Positions 40,101-44,837 of a stretch of DNA of 64,000 nucleotides are shown here, piece after piece; within the stretch, counting starts at the first letter, position 1, and the number at the start of each line of letters is the position of its first letter. Source of the stretch: Echiichthys vipera (lineage: Eukaryota > Chordata > Actinopteri > Perciformes > Trachinidae); contig OY829661.1 in NCBI GenBank assembly GCA_963691815.1, forward strand, positions 21,875,390 through 21,939,389, read 5' to 3'. The notes beneath the pieces were generated by a model. It ran no database searches. It was not told where the DNA came from and was given only the letters and a program-made list of their open reading frames with translations. A program made the translations under genes and the position numbers.

Positions 40101-43003
40101 TTAGCATTTAGCTCAAAGCACCACTGTGCCTATGTATAGCCTCAGAGCTGCTAGCATGGTTGTAGACTCTTAGTCTTGTAACATGATGTAACCTATGAGT
40201 GAGGCTATTGTTTACTTACAAACATGCATCATGGTCTGTACAATCAAATTGTATGAGTCACTTTTTTACTCAACGGTGCAACGGGCTGACAAATGACTCA
40301 TCAAATTAGTTGCAACTCCTAACACACAAACAAGGAGTCTGCATTTTTTTGGAGAGGATTTTGAAAGTCACACCTGTGTTTGAGTTACAATAACAACATT
40401 AAATCTTCAGTAGGAGATTAGTCAGTGACCGGCGGTTGCTTGTTACTCAATAGCTGGGCCTATCCACTGGTAATTCTATAGTCCTGCTGCATTACTGCAC
40501 GTAAACGTCTCTTTCCTGTGGTTATGTAAAATAGACTGGAAGGTGTGGAACACTTTCTGCCACTTCGGGTCAAACTCACTGGCCACTTAATAAGGTACAC
40601 CTTGGTAGTACCAGGTTGGACCCTGTTTTGTCTTTGGAAGAGCTTTAATGCCTCATGGCAAAGATTTAACAGGGTGCTGGAAACATTCCTTAGAGATTTT
40701 GGTCCATATTAACATGATAGCATTCCACCACATGCCAAAGGTGCTCTATTGGATTGAGATTCAGTGACTGTGGCGGCCGTTTGAGAACAGTAAACGCATT
40801 GTCACTGTCCATCACCTTAATCACCTTTCTTCCTTATTTTGGTGCTCGGTTTAAACTTCAGCAGATTGTCTTGACCAGGTCTACATACCTACATACGGCG
40901 GATGACGAGCAGTTGAACAGTTGTACCTAATAAAGTGGCTCTTGATCCATCAAGGAACGCATCAAGGAAACGGAAGTAGAGGATAGAGGATAGAGGACAC
41001 AGACAGATTACGTAAGCGTCCAAGAGAGGCAGCGACCAGATAAAGAGCAATTTGACCAAAGTCGATTCCGATAAGGACACGGATATCTAATTAACAGTCA
41101 GCAGAGCTATTAAAGCCGGATTAAAGAGAAAGAAAGACACCTGATAAAATCAGACGGACAGTGGCCTGGTAAAACTGAGCCTCGATAAACTCCTTGAAGT
41201 GTCAGGGACTTAAGTGAGCCACTGCGGTAAGAAAGACATGTACACAGGCATGTTTCACTGCTACTGCTGCTAAATAATAATACTTGCTGTTTTTTCATTA
41301 CCTGCACAAAGATCAGGAGCTGAAAGCATCTTCACTTTGATTATTTACTTGATGGTAGCAATTATCTGGCAGTGAATATACTGAAATGTTGCATTTGCAG
41401 CACTCTATCTGTCAACAAACTAGGGGGAAAGGGGTATACGAAGCTTTTAGGTTCAGATGTTTTTGTGGCTTTGTGCAATTTTCTCATTCAAAGCACCTTT
41501 GAATAGAGCTGAGTGCTGCACTTTCCAAACGCTCCTTTATGGCAACCCTGTCTCATACAAGTTGCATTTTTATACTATCGATTTGTTTTGCCAAATATGT
41601 TTCCTAAGAAAGAACTTAGGAAGATGTTAGGGTTCACACTCTGAGTCCAGTGTGGTTGGTTTTTGGCAACAAAAGCACTTAAATTAAGCAAAGAATGTGG
41701 TTTTGTTTTAAAGTTAATACAGAAAACACCTTCTGTGTCGTACTTCAACTCACTGCCCCCACACAACTGGGTAACTCAGAAACAAGGCCACATTTAAGTT
41801 ATATAGTAAAAAGAACCATCATTAGTAGCTGTGCTATTCAGTTCTACTTAATATTGTCACATATACAAGTAGTTTTTAGGCTGTTACATCTTTTCTTTAC
41901 CTAGAAATCACCTTGGAGTCCCCTTCTCCCTCTGTTTACCCCATTTCAAAACCTCTGGCTCCCGGCCCTGCCTTTGGCCCCGGTGGTTCTCCCAGCCCCA
42001 GAGAGTGGGACGGCACCCAGCACCTGTCTGCCCCCGAGCTTCTGTTTGGCTCTATTCATGTGGAACATAACTGAGCTTTCACCCAAGAACAATCACAGAG
42101 GGATTCCCTCAGGATGCTCCTGCTCAGGGCTGAAGGGGACTGCAGGGAACCTGTAGTCAATATTTGACCAGTTGGGAACCTCCAACAGGTAAATACATAC
42201 GTTATGTAACTGAGACTTACCTGAAATAGATGTGTGGCTTCTCTGTCTGCTCTACATGTCAAATCCTTACCTTTCTTTTTGTAGTACTCATCCTCATATC
42301 CATCAGATGACTCTGTGTGGTAGTTCAGCAGCTCATTCTGGTAGATTGCCCCAAAGTCCACCTGTTTATTTTTAGATTTTTTCCCCTTTTTCTTTTTGTC
42401 TTCGTCACTGTCCGCTGATCCCTTCTTTGCCTTCTTCTTCTTCTTTTTCTTTGAGTCCTCCTCCTCTTCCTGCTCCTCAATCAAGGGCTCCTCATCGCCA
42501 TCATTGTGAGACTTCTTCTTCTTCTTTCCATCCTTCGACTTCTTATCCTTGGATCCCATCTCCTCCTCTCCCTCTGGATTCTCTGTGGAGGATTTCTTCT
42601 TCTTTTTCTTCTTTTCCTCCTTTGCTCCCTCAGTCACTTCCTCTTTGAGCTTCTCTGATTTCTCCTTTTTGGAATTGGCCGTGGGGTCATTATTGTTCTG
42701 CTCACCCTCTTCCGCTTCATTTTCAATCACAGCACCAGCTTCAGCATCATCATCTGGTTTCTCTCTCTTCTTTTTCTCCTTTACTTTTTCACCCACTTTT
42801 TTCTTCTTCTCTTTCTCCGGGGCCTCCTGATTCTCAGAGCTCGCTGCACTCTTGTGTTTCTTCCGACTCTTATCTCCTTTTGTGGTGTCCCCGCGGGTCA
42901 CTCCGTTGCTCCTCTCCTTTAAATTTGGCTCTGTTTCCTCCACTTCGTCATCAACTTCTTCGGTTTCTTCTGAAGCTGTGGATTTTTTCTGTTTCGACGG
43001 CAT
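14180..43003 (-). CDS. loxhd1: loxhd1, multi-PLAT stereociliary protein (41 coding exons)
   Basis: Forty-one exons join to 7269 nt: 2422 residues plus TAG. Every junction phase agrees and no frameshift or internal stop is seen. Residues 1-225 are Lys/Glu-rich; then DFGAIYQNELLNY matches the start of mammalian LOXHD1; then come PLAT modules (typical core: YxVxVxTGDVxGAGTDAxVFxxxxG, FERG, GHDNxG, GWFLDxV, FPCxRWL, DDGxxxREL). My module starts (residues): 245, 372, 496, 625, 753, 884, 1014, 1178, 1324, 1458, 1612, 1776, 1908, 2039, 2168 and about 2300. Known: in mammals LOXHD1 coats hair-cell stereocilia, is needed for mechanotransduction, and its loss causes DFNB77 deafness. PLAT domains bind lipid and protein partners. 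Thirty-seven introns are GT-AG; introns 6, 14 and 16 have GC donors. The start is the first ATG of the exon-1 frame. I see no promoter motif to comment on regulation. Confidence 0.96.
14745..14900 (-). CDS. loxhd1: loxhd1 exon 40 (PLAT 15)
   Basis: Encodes GNVDRFEFSSKNLGDIAGIC, LGHTPKDGKKVKGEVYWHVE and EVVVTERELGN. Confidence 0.93.
15168..15297 (-). CDS. loxhd1: loxhd1 exon 39 (PLAT 15)
   Basis: Encodes YEICITTGDTETKENAWIVL, EGKKGRSKEFVMENSSKKKR and FM. It lacks the GAGTDA motif. Confidence 0.93.
15626..15796 (-). CDS. loxhd1: loxhd1 exon 38 (PLAT 14 end)
   Basis: Encodes GPAPGWHLDYIDVKDEIMDK, TFRFPCDRWLAKNDDDGQIM and RELACANNDYLDLDEKT. Donor A|GTATGG is fixed by phase with exon 39. Confidence 0.92.
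16657..16842 (-). CDS. loxhd1: loxhd1 exon 37 (PLAT 14)
   Basis: Encodes GAGTDAKVWLIIFGENGDTG, TLALKECNKSNKFERKQVDT and GELSKVRVWHDNS. Confidence 0.93.
17561..17621. repeat. (GT)n microsatellite, loxhd1 intron 36
   Basis: GT units interrupted once by GAGTG and once by GC, seen directly. Confidence 0.95.
18879..19056 (-). CDS. loxhd1: loxhd1 exon 36 (PLAT 13 end, PLAT 14 start)
   Basis: Encodes VIMRNLTTEEVSVFTYEEWL, SRTHGPKRTMICEMAAMVDE and TTYIVQVKTSDNA. About 2.3 kb of intron lies between it and exon 35. Confidence 0.93.
19320..19640 (-). repeat. teleost dispersed repeat of the TTAGCATTTAGCTC type, degraded
   Basis: Reverse-strand phrases match the copy at 39519-40180: GAGCTTTGAGTTAAATGCTA, GACCTGATGATGGTGG, AAGTTAAGGGATCA and CGAATTTCATATCAATCCAA. 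Lies in loxhd1 intron 35. Confidence 0.5.
21314..21431 (-). CDS. loxhd1: loxhd1 exon 35 (PLAT 13)
   Basis: Encodes FERGQEDTFNMEIDDIAPLR, KMRLRIDGSGSRPDWFLDK. RIDGSG replaces the common HDNTG motif. Confidence 0.93.
21535..21662 (-). CDS. loxhd1: loxhd1 exon 34 (PLAT 13)
   Basis: Encodes IIYEVTVVTGDVQNAGTDTQ, IFMSVFGANGTTEEMLLQKN and ED. Confidence 0.93.
22075..22400. other. unassigned intronic block of balanced composition
   Basis: This part of loxhd1 intron 33 is richer in CpG than its A/T-rich surroundings and has a 98-codon plus-strand ORF without recognisable similarity or splice context. It may be a transposon piece; I cannot assign it. Confidence 0.3.
22743..22928 (-). CDS. loxhd1: loxhd1 exon 33 (PLAT 12 end)
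   Basis: Encodes LGHDGATPESCWLVDELSVA, VPTKGVKYIFSCKCWLAKDR and GDGLTSRVFNVLDAEAIAIC. Confidence 0.93.
23059..23267 (-). CDS. loxhd1: loxhd1 exon 32 (PLAT 12)
   Basis: Encodes IPYHITICTGLERDASTTSR, AYVIIIGANHTQTERLWLDL and GFEADSLESFQCHGSDVGEI. Confidence 0.93.
23387..23513 (-). CDS. loxhd1: loxhd1 exon 31 (Lys-rich linker)
   Basis: Encodes GYEGVRESLNSKKRNSAPAV, KSVDSNMNKKSKKKKEKEIE and LP. It has no PLAT similarity and links PLAT 11 to PLAT 12. Retained because phases 0 and 1 fit both neighbours exactly. Confidence 0.85.
23665..23870 (+). repeat. teleost dispersed repeat of the TTAGCATTTAGCTC type, fragment
   Basis: Contains CAAACTAATGATTTTCCCAT, GTAAACATTATACCTGCAAA, GAATGTTAGCATTTAGTAC and GCATGGCTGTAGACAGAC, in the order seen at 39519-40180. 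Lies in loxhd1 intron 30. Confidence 0.5.
24013..24222 (-). CDS. loxhd1: loxhd1 exon 30 (PLAT 11 end)
   Basis: Seventy codons, phase 0: VDKFTMEAVDLGQVFKIKIR, HDNSMMSADWYLDQVEVVDV and LFLCERWLSRKREDRRIERV. Confidence 0.93.
24355..24509 (-). CDS. loxhd1: loxhd1 exon 29 (PLAT 11)
   Basis: Encodes THTYTVAVTTGDVYGGGTDA, NVFLTIYGDLGDTGERKLRK and NSNKFERGS. Confidence 0.93.
24769..24931 (-). CDS. loxhd1: loxhd1 exon 28 (PLAT 10 end)
   Basis: Encodes GSETVIFPCECWLAKSEDDG, ETVRELVPSDIITEKLLRDG and SLKVTEVEVEDALE. Confidence 0.93.
25585..25701 (-). CDS. loxhd1: loxhd1 exon 27 (PLAT 10)
   Basis: Thirty-nine codons, phase 0: LEDVGDLIEKIRIGHDNRGV then NPGWHLDRVEIRRLLRKGK. Confidence 0.93.
25830..26011 (-). 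CDS. loxhd1: loxhd1 exon 26 (PLAT 10)
   Basis: Encodes VPYEIKIFTSDVFGAGTDAD, VFIVLYGRDAVCTQQKSLCV and NKRERRMYFERGAEDMFIVE. The CTQQK-LC-NKRE motif is particular to this LOXHD1 module. Confidence 0.94.
26107..26274 (-). CDS. loxhd1: loxhd1 exon 25 (PLAT 9 end)
   Basis: Encodes GGSAGWFLDWVEIDAPSLGQ, KLRFPCGRWLDKGEDDGAIA and RDLFPNPLQTELYTP. Confidence 0.93.
26365..26493 (-). CDS. loxhd1: loxhd1 exon 24 (PLAT 9)
   Basis: Encodes GIINLKASKTHKNKFERGLI, DEFIVEAVDIGPLKKLHIG and HDNC. Confidence 0.92.
26585..26689 (-). CDS. loxhd1: loxhd1 exon 23 (PLAT 9)
   Basis: Encodes AMSTTYTMRIKTGDKKYAGT then DANVFVILYGAKDDT. Confidence 0.93.
26819..26970 (-). CDS. loxhd1: loxhd1 exon 22 (PLAT 8 end and acidic linker)
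   Basis: Encodes YFFPCKRWLAVDEDDGQLAR, ELVPVDEAFMKKGDDDDEED and SEATLGLEQK, an acidic linker to PLAT 9. Confidence 0.93.
27422..27555 (-). CDS. loxhd1: loxhd1 exon 21 (PLAT 8)
   Basis: Encodes EDVFNITAVDLGILKKLRIR, HDNSQASAGWFLDRVEIVD and NKDDT. Confidence 0.93.
28310..28461 (-). CDS. loxhd1: loxhd1 exon 20 (PLAT 8)
   Basis: Encodes VNSYEVHVFTGTMWGAGTDA, NVYVNIYGEIGDTGERRLRK and NNLNKFEKGQ. Confidence 0.93.
28624..28954 (-). CDS. loxhd1: loxhd1 exon 19 (PLAT 7 end with charged insertion)
   Basis: Large 331-nt exon: IEAQDVGKIYKMRLYHDGKG, GWFLETVDIKRLRMAMVQVE, then about 30 Lys/Asp/Glu-rich residues, then ETFTFPCNRWLARDEEDGEI. The charged block sits between two beta strands of the PLAT fold. 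Confidence 0.92.
29044..29204 (-). CDS. loxhd1: loxhd1 exon 18 (PLAT 7)
   Basis: Encodes LINYEVTVVTGDVRAGGTNA, NVFCQIYGDEGKTEVIALKS and NNFERGTTEIFR. Donor GTGTGT is fixed by phase 0 with exon 19. Confidence 0.93.
29344..29536 (-). CDS. loxhd1: loxhd1 exon 17 (PLAT 6 end)
   Basis: Encodes INRLLIGHTNEGLRAGWFLD, SVQISVPVHGKEYMFPSHRW and CKDEADGKVEVEIYPS. GHTNEG replaces the usual GHDN-type motif. Confidence 0.93.
29639..29640 (-). other. loxhd1: GC splice donor of loxhd1 intron 16
   Basis: Border CAG|GCAAGT, the optimal GC-donor consensus. The intron is 104 bp. Confidence 0.88.
29641..29837 (-). CDS. loxhd1: loxhd1 exon 16 (PLAT 6), GC donor
   Basis: Encodes VSYHIAIKTGSVSGASSDSR, VFVKLYGEKGDTNKMILAVS and YYETGQTDIFTIDTFDIGQ. 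It ends CAG|GCAAGT, a textbook GC donor. The competing GT four bases on is out of phase. Confidence 0.92.
29936..30012 (-). CDS. loxhd1: loxhd1 exon 15 (PLAT 5 end)
   Basis: Short 77-nt exon encoding WLDRNEDDGQIIRELSPDGD then GLLLF. Acceptor TTCTTCAG, donor GTGAGT. Confidence 0.92.
30610..30961. repeat. teleost palindromic dispersed repeat, copy 5 (loxhd1 intron 14)
   Basis: Contains ATTTGCTTTCTTCCCAAGAG, AACCACTCTCATATCTGACC, GGCATAAAGACTGGAAGC, GTGAGCTTTAGAGGTTC and GAGAGTGGTATTGATCTGAC, ending TAAACTATTCCTTTA. It lies next to exon 14 and its GC donor. Confidence 0.65.
30991..30992 (-). other. loxhd1: GC splice donor of loxhd1 intron 14
   Basis: Border TTCAG|GCAAGG; acceptor TTCTTCAG at 30013. 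The intron contains a dispersed repeat at 30610-30961. Confidence 0.8.
30993..31153 (-). CDS. loxhd1: loxhd1 exon 14 (PLAT 5), GC donor
   Basis: Encodes HDEFLIESVSLGQVRKVRVG, HDGRGGGCGWFLDKVMVREE and PESLAIVFPCF. The exon ends TTCAG|GCAAGG: only this GC donor joins in frame to exon 15 (RWLDRNEDDG); no in-phase GT is nearby. Confidence 0.9.
31244..31398 (-). CDS. loxhd1: loxhd1 exon 13 (PLAT 5)
   Basis: Encodes LIKYRVTICTGNVSGSGTDA, SVFLNVIGDLGDTGERLMF and NNVNKFEKGN. Confidence 0.93.
31487..31622 (-). CDS. loxhd1: loxhd1 exon 12 (PLAT 4 end)
   Basis: Encodes LTLLKTLTMEKYSFECGRWL, DINEDDNEIVRELPATGALI and DEPLP. Confidence 0.93.
31915..32001 (-). CDS. loxhd1: loxhd1 exon 11 (PLAT 4)
   Basis: Twenty-nine codons, phase 0: LEMPDIGRLLKVRIWHEKRH then PFAGWHLAK. 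Confidence 0.93.
32121..32281 (-). CDS. loxhd1: loxhd1 exon 10 (PLAT 4)
   Basis: Encodes YPWSLWIWTSDVKGAGTDAQ then VFLQIYGEKGKSDEVKLES. The PWSLW start of this PLAT strand is typical of LOXHD1 PLAT 4. Confidence 0.93.
32454..32589 (-). CDS. loxhd1: loxhd1 exon 9 (PLAT 3 end)
   Basis: Encodes VVVYCPFTGIEQTFPCGMWL, DEDEGDGLIERELYEMVSLR and QKKQK. Donor A|GTGGGT is fixed by phase. Confidence 0.92.
32670..32920 (-). CDS. loxhd1: loxhd1 exon 8 (PLAT 3)
   Basis: Encodes GIIYNVQVMTGDVRGAGTNS, FLEGGAFERALIDIFNVE and VTIGHDNGAVGAGWYCEK. Confidence 0.94.
33041..33164 (-). CDS. loxhd1: loxhd1 exon 7 (PLAT 2 end)
   Basis: Encodes VVIDDMGNKEVYEFPVNRWF then AMDECDGKIQRDVLVG. An 80-bp intron separates it from exon 6. 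Confidence 0.93.
33243..33244 (-). other. loxhd1: GC splice donor of loxhd1 intron 6
   Basis: Exon-intron border AAG|GCATGT. The acceptor is CTCCAG at 33165; the intron is 80 bp. Confidence 0.8.
33245..33393 (-). CDS. loxhd1: loxhd1 exon 6 (PLAT 2), GC donor
   Basis: Encodes GERRLDSDKDNFERGSEDKF, GRLRKITIGHNNRG and SAGWFLDK. The only donor that keeps frame with exon 7 is AAG|GCATGT, a non-canonical GC site. Confidence 0.9.
33839..33937 (-). CDS. loxhd1: loxhd1 exon 5 (PLAT 2)
   Basis: Encodes NKYIVSVFTADMKGSGTDAD then VFLNIFGENGDT. Acceptor TTTGCAG, donor GTAGGG. Confidence 0.93.
33938..35426. other. loxhd1 intron 4, no gene or clear repeat
   Basis: A/T-rich intron of about 1.5 kb. The only distinct element seen is a TG microsatellite at 34843-34889. 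Confidence 0.7.
34843..34889. repeat. (TG)n microsatellite, loxhd1 intron 4
   Basis: About 23 uninterrupted TG units. Confidence 0.95.
35427..35611 (-). CDS. loxhd1: loxhd1 exon 4 (PLAT 1 end)
   Basis: Encodes IEHDNTGMNASWFLDRVVVT, NNWLSREEADNLFVRDLLG and MNPMDVPK. The donor used is T|GTAGGT; reading through the adjacent GT would break the frame with exon 5. Confidence 0.92.
36938..37018 (-). CDS. loxhd1: loxhd1 exon 3 (PLAT 1)
   Basis: TTACAG acceptor, GTACTG donor; 81 nt. Encodes SRTAFEKNKTDVFRIKTHN then VGPLKKLR. Confidence 0.92.
37099..37167. repeat. (TG)n microsatellite, loxhd1 intron 2
   Basis: More than 30 TG units with one CG interruption near the right end. It starts 81 bp upstream, in transcript sense, of the exon-3 acceptor. 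Confidence 0.95.
38871..38985 (-). CDS. loxhd1: loxhd1 exon 2 (PLAT 1)
   Basis: TTTTAG acceptor, GTGAGT donor. Encodes VYEVVTVTGDVKGAGTDANV and FVTLFGDFG, the first beta strands of PLAT 1. Confidence 0.93.
39519..40180 (+). repeat. teleost dispersed repeat of the TTAGCATTTAGCTC type, long copy interrupted by a SINE
   Basis: The phrase ATGTCTCAACAACT starts twice (39519 and 39810), each time followed by GGAT and a TTGCCA-GATATTTGG segment. Then come CCATCAGGACAAATTTCAGT, GTTAGCATTTAGCTCAAAGC and GCATGGTTGTAGACTCTTAG. This is the best copy of the family in the window. Lies in loxhd1 intron 1. Confidence 0.6.
39610..39783 (-). mobile_element. tRNA-derived SINE
   Basis: On the minus strand a tRNA-like head has an A box (TAGCTCACCTTGTAG, 39761-39775) and a B box (GGGTTCAAAGCTC, 39711-39723). 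A body follows, then the tail AATAAAGCCCTAAAAAAAAT. Box spacing of about 40 bp is as in tRNAs. I recognise the layout as a common percomorph SINE; exact family not named. Confidence 0.75.
40577..40944. mobile_element. internally deleted Tc1-like transposon remnant
   Basis: Left end CACTGGCCACTTAATAAGGT and right end GTACCTAATAAAGTGGCTCT are inverted repeats. Inside, AACATGATAGCATTCCACCA, GGTGCTCTATTGGATTGAGA and CACCTTTCTTCC resemble the antisense strand of a Tc1-type transposase gene, but only about 370 bp remain and no ORF survives. Confidence 0.65.
42271..43003 (-). CDS. loxhd1: loxhd1 exon 1: start codon and Lys/Glu-rich N-terminus
   Basis: ATG at 43003 in context AAAAGATGC; residues 1-244. 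Begins MPSKQKKSTASEETEEVDDE, continues with Lys, Glu and Asp runs, and ends VDFGAIYQNELLNYHTESSD plus EDEYYKKK. Only the last 35 or so residues resemble the short mammalian N-terminus. Part of this exon is duplicated at 45400-45649. Confidence 0.9.
42411..42676 (-). repeat. source segment within loxhd1 exon 1 of the upstream duplication
   Basis: This 266-bp part of exon 1 (roughly residues 110-198) reappears at 45400-45649 with only a few substitutions and a 15-bp length difference. Confidence 0.9.
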
Positions 43004-43400
43004 CTTTTATTCATCCACTTCCCTGGCTTTTAGTTTCGTAAGTGCTGCCTTCAGTTTCTAATAGTGTAAGACAATTCATTTGACCCTTGGCTGCAGAGAT
43101 GTCCCGGGATCGTGGGGTTCCAAGCAGCATCGGTGTGTGCGGCCGCGGGTAGACTCAGGACATGCAGAGGGTGCAGTGGTTACCTGGACGTCTCCTACCT
43201 GGGCAGTTTATGGCTATATGACTAACACTCACTACTCATGAAAAATTACTGTCACTTCAGCACTCACGTGACCCATGGGAGAAAGCCCTGTGAAAAAGGA
43301 GCCTTGCACAGAGAACTTATCCTCTTTGCCACGGCATTCTCCATTATTCATGGTGTTAGGATCGCTTTACGGGCCGGGGGCGTCTCGCTTTTACCTGCAC
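43004..43400 (-). promoter_or_regulatory. loxhd1 5' flank or 5' UTR
   Basis: Sequence directly upstream of the loxhd1 ATG. It holds a short CpG-bearing stretch around 43100-43150 (CCCGGGATCG, CGGCCGCGGG) but no TATA box I would trust. The transcription start is not visible. Confidence 0.25.
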
Positions 43401-43654
43401 TCACACGCACGCAGACAGATAGACAGACAGACACATGCTCAAACACACACAAACTATCCTTCCCTTACAACTACTCCTCTTTATTTATTCTGATCGATCA
43501 AAGCGTAGCGATGTGTATAAATCACATTTAATTAAAAGAAACGAGTCGCTGGTAACATACTGACTGGATCTAAAGATTTACCATGGATGAGTAAGCATCC
43601 ATGAAGCCATGATGTAGTTATTTCATGGCTGGTTTCAGACAAACGTCAGTGTCC

Positions 43655-43790
43655 AATTAGAGGAACAGTCCAGCACTTTGAAAATATCCTTTTTTGCTTT
43701 ATTGCTGAGTTAGATTGATAGAGATTGATACTAAAGTTCTGTCCAGTGCAGCTATTCTTTACAGTTACAACTTCCTTTAAGGGTACATGA
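43655..43790. repeat. teleost palindromic dispersed repeat, short relic
   Basis: AGAGGAACAGTCCAGCACTT, GAAAATATCCTTTTTTGCTT and GATAGAGATTGATACTAAAG echo the outer ends of the family seen at 1527, 3650, 7148, 8006 and 30610. Confidence 0.4.
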
Positions 43791-44516
43791 CAGTGCTATA
43801 TTCTCTGGAGAAGTAACTACTAATTTTTCATGAGTAGTGGGTCCTGAGATAACTTTTGCCATGATATGACACTGTAAATAAAATTGAATCGAAAATGTAG
43901 CTGTATTTAAATTAAGTTGCACCAAGTATTTGATAAAAGTGTGAGATAGATGCTGCATTGTCCTTCCTTTTCACCAAAAATATAATGAATTCATATACTG
44001 AGACAAGATTAATCTGAAATCGTAGTTCAGTAAAAAGCTCACTTAAGTAATTAGTCAGAACCTAAATATCTTGGACATTTCATTCCTCCTGTAGATTTTC
44101 AAGACAACTTAATGTAAGACTAGTCAATGTGTCAAGTAGTAGGGAAAAGCAGTGCTTTGAACTTATAGATAATCAATTAATTAGCAGTATACAGTACTTG
44201 CTTTACAGTGGGAAAAAAGGGGTGGAAATGCAAAGCAAACTTCTCCAGTCTTCAGCTACACTGCTTTAATGACAACACAAATGCCTCTATGGAAATGCTT
44301 GTTGCCGTTTCACCACAGTGGCTGGCCTGGCGCACACATCTGCACCTACAAGCCAAAATCATCCCATTAGCCGTATTGCTGCCACCTGACACCTGATAAT
44401 GTAGGCATCAAGGGCAAGGGCAGAGTTTGGTCATATTGATCTTTCAACATCACATTACCCGCCCTACGGATGACAGCAGAGAGTCAGACCTCATTTGACC
44501 CAGTGCACTGAGAAAT

Positions 44517-44660
44517 TCATTTCAATTTTATTTATAGTGCCAAATCATAACAAAAGTTATATAAGGACACTTTACAAACTAGGTAAAGACCACACTCTAT
44601 GACTTATTTATGATTTACATAGACCCAACAACAGAAATCATACCCCTAATATAAAAGACC
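44517..44660 (+). repeat. dispersed repeat (TTTATTTATAGTGCCAAATC type)
   Basis: Contains TTTATTTATAGTGCCAAATC, AACAAAAGTTATATAAGGAC, ACTTTACAAACTAGGTAAAG and AGACCCAACAACAGAAATCA, phrases of a very common fish repeat. Family not named. Confidence 0.55.
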
Positions 44661-44837
44661 AAATGCTACTAACATTACATCATTCCTAACTCATCACATA
44701 TAACATTCATGATTTTATTATTCTGTGAGACCACCAACCTGGGCTATTAGCTATATTATTATGGCTATATACTGTATTTTGTTAACTATTTAAAATGTGT
44801 ATCCGTGTTATTAAAACTATTTCCACTGTATTATCCA

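Noticed and set aside
42427..43061. Ser/Phe-rich plus-strand ORFs opposite loxhd1 exon 1
   Set aside because: Antisense shadow of the Lys/Glu codons; no homology or splice support.
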